Shown piece by piece: positions 22,712 through 34,712 of a stretch of DNA of 64,000 nt. Position 1 is the first letter of the stretch; each line of letters opens with the position of its first letter. The notes below the pieces were generated by a model. The model saw only the letters and a list, made by a program, of their open reading frames with translations. It had not been told where the DNA came from and searched no databases. Source of the DNA: Xenopus tropicalis. Its lineage: Eukaryota > Chordata > Amphibia > Anura > Pipidae. The stretch is taken from NCBI RefSeq assembly GCF_000004195.4, contig NC_030677.2, forward strand, positions 63,556,222 through 63,620,221. The letters run 5' to 3'. Both the position numbers and the translations under genes were made by a program.

Positions 22712-22890
22712 CCTACATATTTGCTGGAAACATTAAAGGGGCACTGCCATTAGTATAATTATGTGCCAAAACTGTAGCAGATGCCTAATAATAATTTTGA
22801 GATAACCCAACATTTTTCCCTTCTGCAAATGGGGTAAATGCGTATCACATCCGACTACTATCAATCCTTTTCAGTGCTAAACTTCTGCGA
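22712..22890. repeat. Kolobok/T2-like repeat fragment, second copy
   Basis: 'ttaaaggggcactgccatta' (22733) and 'aaaactgtagcagatgcct' match 5963. The shared segment includes 'ttgctggaaaca' before TTAA. Confidence 0.5.
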
Positions 22891-23080
22891 TATATATATA
22901 TAAATAGAGAAAAACTCAACCACATTCTATTCATTCCTATGGGATTATCTATATCAATAGGTGAAATTAAGAGTTCACATTTGATAAATACACTTCTAAA
23001 AATCCCATAGGAATGAAGAGAATGTGGGTGAGTTTTTGTAAATTAAGTTTTAAACTTAGATTTTGATACATCTGCCCCTA

Positions 23081-23245
23081 AGTCTACTATAAAATCTAAA
23101 TATGAATTTAACCCACTAGGATTGTTTGCCTCCAAAAAGGATTAATTATATCTTAATCAGTAGGAACAATACTGTTGTATTATTACAGAGAAAAACTCTG
23201 AGCTTTGTGGATAACAGATTACCAGATAACATATCCCATACCTGT
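23081..23245. mobile_element. 'acaggtatgggatc' MITE, left end missing
   Basis: Covers 'cctccaaaaaggattaatta' to 'atcccatacctgt' (ending 23245). The left part is missing or too diverged to place. Confidence 0.65.
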
Positions 23246-24249
23246 ACTGTGCTATGAAACAATATCCTGTGCAAAAAGGTAATGCTAACAGTGGTTTTAT
23301 TTGTGAAAGAATACCAGTTATAGATTCTTGAGATACAAATGCTTGTAATATTGAAACTATTTCTCAAAAAAGAATAATTATTTTTCATATACAGCCTCTT
23401 ACCACATTTTCCCTCTTTTTCCATAGACTGTAAGAGAATGGTCACATAATTCTGATATGTACTGCAGAAATTAAGAAACAATTTTGGAACGTGAGACTAA
23501 ATTCCCTATATTATACCCTAAAATAGAAATATGTTATTTTTTTGACAGTACAATGATTCAACCCATGCTAAATTTTTCACCATTTTAAAGGCAGAGGATT
23601 TTGAAACTTTGCAACTTGACACATCACACAATGCCCATGGCTTCTATGTACTGATAGCATGACATTTAAATGTACAGGAAAGCTTTCCAAGGTTCCCGAA
23701 CTCAAACTTTTACTGTCAATTTTTTTTACTGTTTGACTAGCATCAGCTTTCTCTCCATTTTATCCAAATCACATAATATAGATCTTCAAAGTCATCATAC
23801 CAGCTTGCCAATAGGTCACATGATTTATAGTAACAGGTCTTCATTTTTTATTTATGCTGAAATTTGTTTTCTAGTAGAATTTAAAAAAAAAAAAAAAAAG
23901 TTTCACTACTAAGCATCATGTGTTAAGATCTTGGCTGGTGTATAATTAGCTCTCCGGCTTATTTATATCATTTTATGGTCTCACTGCAGATTTGCCTTGG
24001 CTTAATCAGCACTTTTGTAGCCTTACTTGATTCAGTTGAGGTCTCACACCCCCAAAAAATCATTGTTTGCAAATAATTAATGCATTGGAGTTATTAGTGT
24101 AATAAAAATAATTGTCAAATACAAATGGCAAAACTGAACAGAATACTTGGTTCTATCCACCATGCTGCTTTTTACCCAGGCCAGAATGCCACTATAATTG
24201 CATTAGTAAATTAAACACATATAATGGAGCCTTTTTTTCTTAGCATATA
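23246..24249. other. No gene recognised
   Basis: Includes an A17-type homopolymer near 23883. Short ORFs show no domain. Confidence 0.5.
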
Positions 24250-24586
24250 CAGAAATAGGATCTGTTATGTACAAACCCATTATTAAGGAAGCTTGAAATT
24301 ACAGTAAGACCATCACCCATAGACTCTATTTTAGTCAAATAATTTTTTTTTTTTTTTAAAAAAACTGTTTCCTTTTTCTTTATATTAGTAAAACAGTACC
24401 TTGTACTTGATCCCAACTATGATATGATTAATCCTTATTGGAGCTAAATCCATTCTATTGGGTTTATTTAATGTCTAAATGTTATTTTGGCAGGTTTAAA
24501 TTATGGTGATTAAGATTACAGATATATTCCTTATCCAGAAAACCCCAGGTCCCAAGCATTCTGGATAAAAGGTCCCCTACCTATTC
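24250..24586. mobile_element. 'acaggtatgggatc' MITE
   Basis: Starts 'acagaaataggatctgttat' and ends 'ggtcccctacct'. The interior 'accttgtacttgatcccaac' confirms the family. Confidence 0.7.
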
Positions 24587-26436
24587 AAATGTCATAAATT
24601 CTGACATAAAGATGAATGTGATTCCAGAAACAGTGGTAGTGTGCAAAGGGGGTGGGCTGGAAGTGATTCACTCAAAGGTGTTACTTCCACTTTACACTTG
24701 AATTTATAAATTAGCCATTATTTAGCCCAAAAAAGGCAGTACTTTCACTTGCATTTGTTCGCCATTAATAAAGTGACACCGATGGGAAATTATTTGCAAA
24801 GGAGATTCAGGCTTAAGGAAATAACAAAAATTTAAGCTGTTAAGATCAATAAAAAGCTAAACTTTAGATGGTTTCTATAAACATGTTATCCATTGTAAAC
24901 AGGCATTGGAATTATCTTTGAATACGACATGTTCTTTATGTGTCAGCCCACATATCCCTTGAAGGAGTAATAATAGTAATAATGACAAAAACAACACAAT
25001 TGTCATTTTAGACAATGAAAAATGCTACCAGCATAAATAGATAAAAGAATATGTACAAAGTGGCTAAACAATATGCCGGTGTGCTGCAGTCTTCAGCAAT
25101 CTTTAATGAGGTTCCCTTTCTTCCCATCACGAAGCCTAAAGTGCATTCTATTTATGTGAGAGGAAAAACATCCCCACACAACAGTGATGGTATCACATCT
25201 AGCTGCATAAATAAGATGAGGAAATGCAAACAGGCAAATGCAGGTCTTGCCAACATAATACTCATTATGCTATACTGACCTGGGTGACCTCAACTGCATT
25301 TGATTTGCTTTTGCTATATGCATTTAAACTGAGTAATAATCTGCCACTGAAACCAAGAATAAACCCCCCATAACAAATTTATTTTGAAAATTCCTATTTC
25401 ATGTTAAAACAATAATTTTTAGCTATAAAAGAACATATACAATATATAAGAAATGGAACATGTATTGGTTACTAATCAACTAATTAAGAAAAAGAATATT
25501 ATTTGAATGTAACAGGTTGGTTTCCTGAAGGGCACAGGAGATTTTGTAGCATGGTGTTAGATCAGATTGCATCCCACAGATGTAGTTAGATGAAGTCACA
25601 TGTAGTTACATGGGTCACAAAATGACAGAACCGATATAAAAATTTGATGTGTAAACTACATCAAAGATTTTGTATCCAACACAAATGGACAACCTTATTC
25701 AAACCATTTAGGTTATTATTTAGAAATGTATTTACTAAACAATTTCAGTTCTTCCCTTTTTTAGTTTATTAATTGCAGCCATCATTTTTATTAATCATTT
25801 TCTGATAGACAAGTCAGTAGGGGTACAGTAGAGGCACCCAAAGCTGTAAAAGAAAAAATTTAAGGTATGACTGAATAATGGAGAGATTTGTAATAGTAAA
25901 GGATAATTTGCTGTTATGTAGAGAATGAAGCACAGTGTTAATGCAAAAATCTAAAAAAACATCTCTTTTCCAGCCATGTTTTTACCTTTTTTGGGTCCCG
26001 TATTCATGCAAAAGAAAGGTTAGAAAAGTCTAGAAAAGGTAGGAGAACTTTTGTAGAAATTATATGGATAACTTCTAGGGTTACCACCTGTAAGATATTT
26101 TACTCTGACACAGCAATGCCTATTTTTCATTTCAATGTTAGAAATTTGGGTATTTTAATATCCCTGTTTTAAGCTCTACAGGAAAAGGCTTGCTGTTCCT
26201 CAATATGTTCTGTCAGCTATGAATTAGATGGATTGGCACAAGTTATGGTGCATGGTACAAGTTATGGCTGGGGCAAGTAACCACAACCAAAATGACAGGT
26301 CAAAGCAACTAGCAGCAAATGAGGATAAAGAGAGAATCATGCAGAAAACAAAATCATCAGACAGAAATAAAACAAAGTTTGAAGATCTTCATGAGCAATT
26401 ATATCTGGATATTTGTATATGAAGAACTGTACAGTT
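24587..26436. other. No gene or repeat recognised
   Basis: Nearly 1.9 kb of unassigned DNA. ORFs of 64-75 codons (25051, 26228) have no recognisable domain; coding cannot be excluded but is unsupported. Confidence 0.5.
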
Positions 26437-26620
26437 ATATAAAGCTTTGAAAACACTGGGTAAATTTGCCCATGGGCAGTAACCCATAGCAACTAATGTC
26501 CGTGTGTGGATATTTTCAGCCAGCTGCAGGTAGAACAATGAATGCAGTAACTGAAGTGATTGCCATGGGTTCCTGTCCATGGGCAAAGTTGCCCTGCGTT
26601 CATAAATGACCCGACTTTCT
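26437..26620. repeat. 'gggtaaatttgcccatgggc' frog repeat
   Basis: 'cactgggtaaatttgcccat' with 'gcagtaacccatagcaac' on one side and 'tccatgggcaaagttgccct' on the other forms a loosely palindromic unit. Its left half recurs at 48690. Mobile origin (MITE) is inferred. Confidence 0.5.
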
Positions 26621-29172
26621 TACTACATAGTTTCAAATAAAAAACCTGATAATTTTAAAAGTGCATCCATATCGAAAGATTTAGATTCTAGACTGTCTTA
26701 TTATATGCAAAAGCCACAACGGTGTTTTGTTAATAGCTGACCTTTATGAAATATTGTCATCAGTCTACATTATTACAGTACAGTTACTATGAATATGTAC
26801 GTGTTTTCGTAATAGGCAAAAAAGTTGTTATTAGTATATTGGATAGGTTCAATACTTTTTCCAAGCATATCACACAGATAGCTTATTTAGTCTCAGCAAA
26901 CACACAATGGCAGTATATGACTATTCCTTCATTGAGTTAACTGTAGCACAGGTGTTAGTTACATAACAAATTCCCTACCCTGGCAGAAGTCACCTGGGAA
27001 ACTAACCCTACACTGGACCTCCTTAGTGAAGCATAGAACCTCTAGATTGTGTTGTAATGGTTGCTATGTCACTACACAATGTGGTTTATAGGGTCCCCTT
27101 TCCATAACAATAGGAATAGATGGGAACACATTCTTCCCACAGAACATAAGTTACACTTTAAACAGTAAAGGAAGTTGATGCTTTTACTATGTAAATATTT
27201 ATCCACTTGTTAAGTCTCATTTCTTTATAATTTGAAGCACCATGGTAACGGCTGAAAAACCATAGATTGAAGCATAAAGAAAATGATGCTCTATTTATGC
27301 ACTTTTATATTCATGTTTATCTTGATACTGTTGAACAAACATTCCTCAACAAAATCTAGAATCCTGCATGCAATTCTGATATTAAAAAGATGGTCTTCTG
27401 AGATCTGATTGGATCCTACATACACTATGGCACTAATAGGTCTACTCTCACTTCTCATACACCAGATCTTCAAATGGCTTTACTTTTAACTGCTTCCAAT
27501 GTTAAAGTTATATAGTACATACATGGTAAATAGTACCAGTATTCTGTATGCAGATGGATAGAATGGGTTACTAATCTAAAAACTATGTGTAAACTATACC
27601 TGGTAAAATATACATTTCACTCTACTATACAACAAATAGAAAGCATTTAAAATCAACCCTAGGGATTTTTGCTATGTCTAGGTCATCTCTGGGGGGGACT
27701 TTTCTAGCAATGCATTCATTATAAATTACAATATAGACGTTAACATGTAGACATAAATTAACTTCCATTTCAACTTTCTCTGTGTGTTGTGGCAGGCAAT
27801 TAGATGGAGCCTCAATTAGAAATAATCCACTGTGAGCATCACATGCATATTTGCATAAAACAAATGCCAAACACTCTATAATGAATTAAATATGCCACAA
27901 ATTGATCATAATAATGGTCGTCAACAGAAAAACAATGCATAAAAGCAAAAGTTTGTTTTTTTCAATATAATTAACTTCTAATAAATCTAATATTTCCTGA
28001 AAGAAGTTTCTGAATGTTCTAGTACATTGGAAATTCATATTGTACAACTATAACAAACATTTTATTACTAATTATTCAGTGTCGCAGTACTTATATTCTG
28101 GGCAGGAACTAGTACAATGTACATTTAAAATTCTGAATGTGTTAGACTGCCCTGTGGTCAGGAATTGTTCATTACCAGACTCTATGCTTAAATATTTATG
28201 TAACTGATGACCTACATTTAAAGAGAAAAGATATACACAATTTACAACTGCTATACAAAGCACTGGGCATGAACATGGGTCCAAAAGCCATTTAGAAAAG
28301 TAAGTGACATACAGTAGGTGCTGGGTTAGCACATTTATGCACTGATGTTCCAGTTGTGTCAGCTTTGATGTATATGGCCGGCGGCTCAAGCGCCAGGCTT
28401 AAGTGGGCCCTGGACATTCATGAATTACTGCTTACCTTGAGAAGCCAATATTTCCAGTGTTCCCTTTTGTATGTGGAACCAACAGGCACTCCCACTTGCA
28501 ACAGATGAATTGACGCTGTTAGCATTATTATGCCCACATCAACGCCACTGCCACTTGCTTACATTTTTTTAAAAAAAATGCTCAATCAAAAACAATTAAG
28601 TGCATGCAACCCTATCTCTTTCTCCCCCTCTTTTGTAACAGTAATGCAAACTATATAAAAAAATTCACTAATTGAATATTAAACAAAGTCAGTAATGCTT
28701 GGCATGTGAAGGTACAACATGTTTACACTGTAGCAGAACACCAGTTTGACAAATGTCTACATTTTGCACTTATATTGCTTAAACAGTCACAATTTATTCA
28801 GCTTTGCCTTAACTGGGTTTTTTTCTGACTTTTCTATAAATAACAGGGATGGATAAGAGAGTTTAGTGAATGGGGATCAGAGGTTAGGATGTTCCAATTC
28901 TTTCTAGGAGTGTGTTCAATTATTGATGCTGCCCTTTAGAATGAATTACCTTAACTTTCTCGGTATCTATTGACAGACACTAGAGGATATATTTTACAGT
29001 TCAGAGCTTTCAAGAGGTTTAGGGTTGCTTCTATTCATCAAGGAAGCTTTAATTGACTTCAAAGTGTCCAAATATAAAGAATCAAAATATTCTCAGAAAG
29101 AAAGAAAGAAAAAGTGAAAGAGAGAAAGAGAGCAGATACTTTTGCCTGATTTGGCCCAAGATTTGATTGTTT
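26621..29172. other. No gene recognised
   Basis: About 2.5 kb without identified repeats except a GA-rich tract at 29097-29133. ORFs up to 105 codons (28072-28389, antisense) carry no recognisable domain. If any host exon or conserved non-coding element exists in the window, this and 24587-26436 are the likeliest places, but I see no positive evidence. Confidence 0.45.
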
Positions 29173-29371
29173 GGTGATGAGCGAATTGTTTCGCAAGGCA
29201 TGGATCTGCAGCGAAATTCCACATTTCGCCATTGGCGAATTATTTTGCAAAACTTGCTGCCAAAAATTTGTGGTCACATCAAAAAAGTTGTGTAGTAACT
29301 GTGTGATGCAAATTTTTTTTGCATTTCGCAATTTTTTTGGCAAAGAACTGGCTCAGATTAGCTCATCACTA
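29173..29371. mobile_element. hAT-type MITE, copy 4
   Basis: Starts ggtgatgagcgaattg (first bases changed from tagtgatgag) and ends gctcatcacta. The interior 'catttcgccattggcga' is family-diagnostic. No clear 8-bp duplication remains. Confidence 0.75.
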
Positions 29372-29639
29372 ATGACCTAGCCAAACAATGTCATCTCTGT
29401 GTGTATGGCCACAGTAACCTTGTATAACTGAATTTATGTTAATATATGTTTGCATGTTTATTTATCAACATTAGAAAAAAAAACTCAAAATCACATATTT
29501 GAAACTTTTCAAATCTTTTTATTTTTTTGCAGAATTTGTAGGGTTGTACTTGTTTTTTTTTTAATGTTTATTTTGATCAAATTCTTTATATTCAAGTATT
29601 TAATGATTAAGTACACATTAGAGTTTGGCATGTTGGGGA

Positions 29640-30230
29640 GGCTTATTTATCAAAATTTGAATTTATTAAAAAAAAAATGTTAATTCTAATAAACTGTACA
29701 TTTTAGCAAATGCTTAATTATTAAATAGGTCTATAAACTCTCCAAAAATTCAAAAAACTGAAAACTCAAAAAATCATGTAGAGGCAGATTTATCAACTTT
29801 CGGATTTTTGCGGCTTTAAAGTTTTTGAAATCTTGAATAAATTAATTTTTAGATAAACCACAAATGTTTAGTCATTTACTAAAAAATCTGAATCGAAAAA
29901 GCATGAATGAATTACAATGCCAAATCAAAATAAAAAAACACGAAACAACCGATTTTTCAAGGTTTTTACATGTTCCTATTAATCTTCGTGGACTTACAAA
30001 CAAAAAAATAAGTTGAGTTTTAGCGCCAAAACATGAACCATGAAAAAATTACAAACATTTTAAATGACTCCCTTGGAGTGTTAAACAACTCCCTTCTACA
30101 TGCAGGCTTTTAGAGTAAAAGTTTTACATTTGATTTTTTTTGTACTTAATAACTATCAAACATTCGAGTTTTAAAAAAACATGATTTAAATTAATTAATT
30201 GGAATTAATACACTTCCCAGTGTGCATCTA
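29640..30230. repeat. AT-rich repeat with 'gcagatttatcaa' edges
   Basis: 'ggcttatttatcaaaatttg' (29640) and 'gaggcagatttatcaactt' (29781) are phrases of frog repeats that also occur at 34374-34712. Boundaries are unclear. It ends in atct simple repeats near 30229. Confidence 0.4.
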
Positions 30231-30254
30231 TCTATCTATTGGGTTTTTTTTTTT

Positions 30255-30257
<3 letters not shown>

Positions 30258-30305
<48 letters not shown>

Positions 30306-30358
30306 TATATATACAGTATATAGGGTTATTTTTTTTTATATATATATATATATATATA
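30258..30358. repeat. (AT)n microsatellite
   Basis: Two TA tracts (30258-30313 and about 30340-30358) are separated by a short unique segment. ORFs of poly-isoleucine/tyrosine here are artefacts. Confidence 0.95.
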
Positions 30359-30498
30359 GGACTGAAACGACACAGCCTAAAGTGGCACTTCAGTTTATAC
30401 ATGATAAATTCTATCTGATTTTTATTTAAAAGTATATAATGGTGTGTAACTGTAATATGTATGTTATATGTGTGTTTGCATGTGTATTTGTGCATATA

Positions 30499-30709
30499 CA
30501 GTGGAGGAAATAATTATTTGACCCCTCACTGATTTTGTAAGTTTGTCCAATGACAAAGAAATGAAAAGTCTCAGAACAGTATCATTTCAATGGTAGGTTT
30601 ATTTTAACAGTGGCAGATAGCACATCAAAAGGAAAATCGAAAAAATAACTTTAAATAAAAGATAGCAACTGATTTGCATTTCATTGAGTGAAATAAGTTT
30701 TTGAACCCT
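30499..30709. repeat. Left terminal inverted repeat of the Tc1-like element
   Basis: 211 bp, the near-exact complement of 31902-32112. It carries two transposase-binding-type direct repeats about 180 bp apart, at 30504-30527 and 30686-30710 (binding inferred from the family). Confidence 0.92.
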
Positions 30710-30724
30710 CTAACAAAAAAAGAC

Positions 30725-31747
30725 TTAATACTTAGTGGAAAAACCCTTGTTTGCAAGCACTGAGGTCAAACGTTTCTTGTAATTGATGACCAAGTTTGCG
30801 CACATTTTAGGAGGAATGTTGGTCCACTCCTCTTTGCAGATCATCTCTAAATCCCTAAGGTTTCGAGGCTGTCTCTGTGCAACTCTGAGCTTGAGCTCCC
30901 TCCATCGGTTTTCTATTGGATTAAGGTCCGGAGACTGACTAGGCCACTCCATGACCTTAATGTGCTTCTTCTTGAGCCACTCCTTTGTTGCCTTTCCTGT
31001 ATGTTTTGGGTCATTGTCGTGCTGGAACACCCATCCACGACCCATTTTCAGTTTCCTGGCAGAGGGAAGGAGGTTGTCGTTCAGGATTTCACGATACATG
31101 GCTCCGTCCATTTTCCCGTTAATGTGAATAAGTTGTCCTGTGCCCTTAGCAGAAAAACACCCCCAAAGCAAAATGTTTCCACCCCCATGCTTGACGGTGG
31201 GGACGGTGTTTTGGGGGTCATAGGCAGCATTTTTCTTCCTCCAAACACAGCGAGTTAAGTTAATGCCAAAGAGCTCTATTTTGGTCTCATCAGACCACAG
31301 CACCTTCTCCCAGTCACTCACAGAATCATTCAGGTGTTCATTGGCAAACTTCAGACGGGCCTGCACATGTGCCTTCTTGAGCAGGGGGACCTTGCGAGCC
31401 CTGCAGGATTTTAATCCATTGCGGTGTAACGTGTTTCCAATGGTTTTCTTGGTGACTGTGGTCCCTGCTAATTTGAGGTCATTAACTAACTCCTCCCGTG
31501 TAGTTCTAGGATGCTTTTTCACCTTTCTCAGAATCATTGACACCCCACGAGGTGAGATCTTGCGTGGAGCCCCAGAGCGAGGTCGATTGATGGTCATTTT
31601 GTGCTCCTTCCATTTTCGAACAATTGCACCAACAGTTGTCACCTTCTCTCCCAGCTTCTTGCTAATGGTTTTGTAGCCCATTCCAGCCTTGTGCAGGTCT
31701 ACAATTTTGTCTCTGACATCCTTGGACAGCTCTTTGGTCTTTCCCAT
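30725..31747 (-). CDS. Tc1/mariner transposase, 340 aa, intact
   Basis: Cut-and-paste transposase that binds the terminal repeats in the nucleus and moves the element to TA sites. The N-terminal half (about 1-110) is the paired-like bipartite DNA-binding region: [20 protein letters not shown] starts the first helix-turn-helix, and a GRPR-type hook region is seen as '[10 protein letters not shown]' (54-63). The catalytic triad is in the canonical positions: D153 (LWSDETK), D244 (FQHDND) and E279 (SPDLNPIEN), with 34 residues between the last two (DD34E). The glycine-rich '[17 protein letters not shown]' is at 186-202. The 340-residue length matches the family. The sequence closely resembles Passport-type fish elements (recognised from memory, moderate certainty). 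There is no stop, frameshift or missing key residue. Confidence 0.95.
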   Translation of the reverse strand: MGKTKELSKDVRDKIVDLHKAGMGYKTISKKLGEKVTTVGAIVRKWKEHKMTINRPRSGAPRKISPRGVSMILRKVKKHPRTTREELVNDLKLAGTTVTKKTIGNTLHRNGLKSCRARKVPLLKKAHVQARLKFANEHLNDSVSDWEKVLWSDETKIELFGINLTRCVWRKKNAAYDPQNTVPTVKHGGGNILLWGCFSAKGTGQLIHINGKMDGAMYREILNDNLLPSARKLKMGRGWVFQHDNDPKHTGKATKEWLKKKHIKVMEWPSQSPDLNPIENRWRELKLRVAQRQPRNLRDLEMICKEEWTNIPPKMCANLVINYKKRLTSVLANKGFSTKY

Positions 31748-31901
31748 GTTGGAGAGTTTGGAGTCTGCTTGATTGATTGATTCTGTGGACAGGTGTCTTT
31801 TATACAGGTGACTAGTTAAGACAGGTGTCCTTAATGAGGTTGACTATTTGAGTAGAAGTGTCTAACCACTCTGTGGGAGCCAGAACTCTTAATGGTTGGT
31901 A

Positions 31902-32112
31902 GGGGTTCAAAAACTTATTTCACTCAATGAAATGCAAATCAGTTGCTATCTTTTATTTAAAGTTATTTTTTCGATTTTCCTTTTGATGTGCTATCTGCCA
32001 CTGTTAAAATAAACCTACCATTGAAATGATACTGTTCTGAGACTTTTCATTTCTTTGTCATTGGACAAACTTACAAAATCAGTGAGGGGTCAAATAATTA
32101 TTTCCTCCACTG
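31902..32112. repeat. Right terminal inverted repeat of the Tc1-like element
   Basis: Complement of 30499-30709, ending 'tatttcctccactg' before TA. It lies upstream of the transposase start, so the gene's promoter is probably in or next to it. Confidence 0.92.
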
Positions 32113-32260
32113 TATATGCAGAAAGAGTTACAAGCTTTCCTCTCCTTTCCAAGTCTGAGTTAGTGATGTTGGGGGAATCACATGGAAGAGAATAACCTGA
32201 TCACAACTCAAATTAACCATTTCACTATACATTTACCAGACTGTGAGTGTGCTCATAATG

Positions 32261-32447
32261 CACAGATATGGGATCTGGAGCCATAGGCTCAATTTTTAGC
32301 AAATAATTCAAATTTTTAAAAATTATTTCCCTTCTCTCTTGTAACAGTAACTTGGACTTGATCCAAACTAAAATGAATGAATCTGTATTGGTGGCAAAAC
32401 AATCCAATTGGGTTTAAATAATGTTTAAATTATTTTTTAGTATGGAT
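32261..32447. mobile_element. 'acaggtatgggatc' MITE, truncated at the right
   Basis: 'acagatatgggatctggagc' to 'ttattttttagtatgga', after which the family sequence stops and the tandem repeat below begins. Confidence 0.6.
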
Positions 32448-32461
32448 AACGGGTCCAATAA

Positions 32462-32645
32462 AAGGACCATTGACTTCAATGCATTTGGCGCAAGAAAAAA
32501 AAGTACATTGACTCCAGTGCATTTGGCACAAGAAAAAATGGCCATTGATGCATTTGGCATAAGAAAATTCTCAAAAAATAAAAATGCCCATTTAATTCAA
32601 AGCATTGGAAAATTAGCCATTAAGTTCAATGCATTTGCCATGGAC
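32462..32645. repeat. Irregular tandem repeat 'cattgacttcaatgcatttg'
   Basis: Four to five degenerate units, each with 'cattga.t.ca.tgcatttggc' and 'aagaaaaa'. The same phrase occurs in single copies near 38880 and 40050. The 89-codon ORF over it is repetitive and not called. Confidence 0.65.
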
Positions 32646-33478
32646 CCATGTGAAGCTAAATGTGGCAGTTTCACACATCAGTGCCTATAATATTCTTATA
32701 TTTTACATTCCTTGAAACATTATTCCCTATATAAAATTTAAACAGAGCACTATAAAAAGCATCATTGTCCTATAATAAAAGCAGGAAATTATGTCATAAA
32801 TGTGTTCCTTTCATAGCATATATAATTTTTTTCTTTTGTTCTTATGTACAGCTCAATAATTTTAGAAAGATATTTATGTTTGAAAGAGTAAATACTGTTA
32901 GTTATTTGTTGTTTTTCCTAGCTATCTTTGCAGACCCAAATAACACCACAATCTCCACAGATAGATTCTATCTTCAGCCTTGATTTATTCCATTTTGGAC
33001 CTGCAAATTGGAAGTGTCCTTTTTCAAATCTTGAACTTTTTGGTTATATGCTGACAAATGCAATCAATGATATGGCCCTTCAATCCAAATACTTCTCAAA
33101 CTTGGAATTAAAACAGGACTATTTGGATTTCTTATTTTAAAAAGCAGTATCTACTCCACATTATCTCCACCATTCAATACAAAAAGTATTTAAATGATAA
33201 TTTCTATTTAATCATGTATGGTTGATTTGTTAGAAACTACCCATAGTAGTGTAATACTGTCACCACACAATGGTTTTCATGTGAAGAACAGTACTTCATG
33301 TAACTTGGTAACAGGGTCAAATGAGAATTTCAATGCCTTAGTAAGCTGATGTTATGGTTAACGTGTGTGTGTGTGTTTTGTGCAGATAGTAGTCAGCACA
33401 AAACCTTGCCTCTGTTTTGAGAGAGTGCAGGTTCCCCAATGGCCACTTTCCATCGGTATATCCAAGCAATGACAGGCC
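32646..33478. other. No gene recognised
   Basis: Unassigned AT-rich DNA with a short (gt)n tract near 33364. ORFs of 70-72 codons lack domains. Confidence 0.5.
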
Positions 33479-33700
33479 GGAACAGCACCACTTGTATTTT
33501 TATTCAAAATGCCTTTATTGCACACATCTTTTTGGGCATTACAGCAACATTTCAGGCCATGTGTGGCCTATTATCAAGCTGATTGAGGCCACACATGATT
33601 GATAAAAGGCCACACATGGCCTAAAACGTTGCTGTAATGCCCAAAAAGGTGTGTGCAATAAAAGCATTTTAAATAAGAATACAAGTGGTGCTGTTCCGGG
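33479..33700. repeat. Fold-back element, arms of about 90 bp
   Basis: The left arm 'gaacagcaccacttgtattt' through 'gggcattacagcaac' is mirrored by 'gttgctgtaatgccc' through 'acaagtggtgctgttc'. The inner part 'ggccatgtgtggcc' also pairs. On the plus strand 'ttgataaaaggccacacatg' then 'gcctaaaacg' resembles the TGATGA-stem-GAAAC motif of Penelope-type terminal repeats. Confidence 0.75.
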
Positions 33701-34373
33701 CTGTCTTTGTGTGTGATGTTTCTGTGCTGGAAACCTTGACTCTTGTCCCTCCACTTTGATCCTTGGCTCTTGGATATACCATTCTGACTGTGATCTGTGC
33801 TGTTTGTATTGAGGGGATGTCACACAGGAATATTGAATTTAGGATAGCTTGACATAATGCCTTTGAAGATTGATTTAAAGTTCCTCCACTTATCTCAAGT
33901 AGGGCTGAGAAAACCATGTCAAACTGAAAATTATAGATACCATGTTAATTTTATTGAAATAACAGAAATAAACCATATTTTTCTCTTATTTTTATGGAGT
34001 ATCACTTCATTATTTAACTGTAAAAATTCATGTCACATATAAGGTGCAGGACATATTTGCAAGTCCATATTATATTAATAAACAAGGCTTTCTCTCTATT
34101 GTTTACTGATCACTTTACAATAAATTGAGTGTATTAAAGAGTATAATTTTTTATTTAAGCATAAAAATAAAATGCAATATACAACAAAAGGAACTTCAAA
34201 TCACAATATGATTGTAATTACTCACAAGAAGGGCCCTCTATTATCTTTAACAATATGCAAGTTGTAACAAAGTGCATCTGCTTTAGTGAAATGTTTTCTA
34301 TGTAAACTGTGATGTCTCACGTAAAATCATTTTACACAATTTTTATAGTAATCTAGCTAGACTAAGGGGGTTA
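33701..34373. other. No feature recognised
   Basis: Unassigned DNA. Confidence 0.45.
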
Positions 34374-34712
34374 TTTATCAAATATTGAGTTTGCATTTGA
34401 ATGTGAATATTTGCCAAGAGTTTTCTGAAACCTCAAATAGTCGGAAGTAAAAAAAAAAGTCAAAAGTAAAAAAAAAAATGGCAAGTAAAAGCTTTTATTT
34501 ATTAAGTTTTCCAGCCTCCTTGAAAATTAATAGAAAAATGTGATTCTTACTTGGGTATGATCTAAAATAATGAACTCTACTATTCAATTTGAGTTTTTTC
34601 TTAAATCAGCTAGCTTTCAAGGAAGAAAATCAGGAAAAATCATGCTTTTGTTGCCTTTTTTCAAGGCTAACATTTTCTTTCTCTGACTCGAATTTTGATA
34701 AATAGGCTAATG
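34374..34712. repeat. 'ggttatttatcaaatattga' frog repeat
   Basis: 'gggggttatttatcaaatat' and, at the other end, 'cgaattttgataaataggct' are complementary edges (atttatcaaa / ttttgataaat). The interior is A-rich and non-coding. MITE-like origin is inferred. Confidence 0.5.

Larger units (their letters stand above)
30499..32112 (-). mobile_element. Complete Tc1-like transposon, 1,614 bp
   Basis: Flanked by TA (30497-30498, 32113-32114). Terminal inverted repeats of 211 bp (30499-30709 and 31902-32112) are almost identical and start cagtggaggaaataatta. Each repeat contains an outer (30504-30527) and inner (30686-30710) copy of a direct-repeat motif resembling 'gaaataattatttgaccc'. This is the IR/DR layout of Sleeping Beauty-type elements. 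One intact transposase gene lies between. Identity of the ends and an open frame suggest recent activity. Confidence 0.95.

Noticed and set aside
24587..29172. Host gene exons in the long repeat-poor stretches
   Set aside because: I looked for long frames, splice-flanked domains and recognisable proteins and found none. Small exons without obvious domains cannot be excluded.
30199..30495. ORFs of 76-87 codons with Ile/Tyr repeats
   Set aside because: Encoded by (TA)n microsatellites.
30962..31676. Plus-strand ORFs of 98 and 137 codons
   Set aside because: Antisense shadows of the intact transposase gene.
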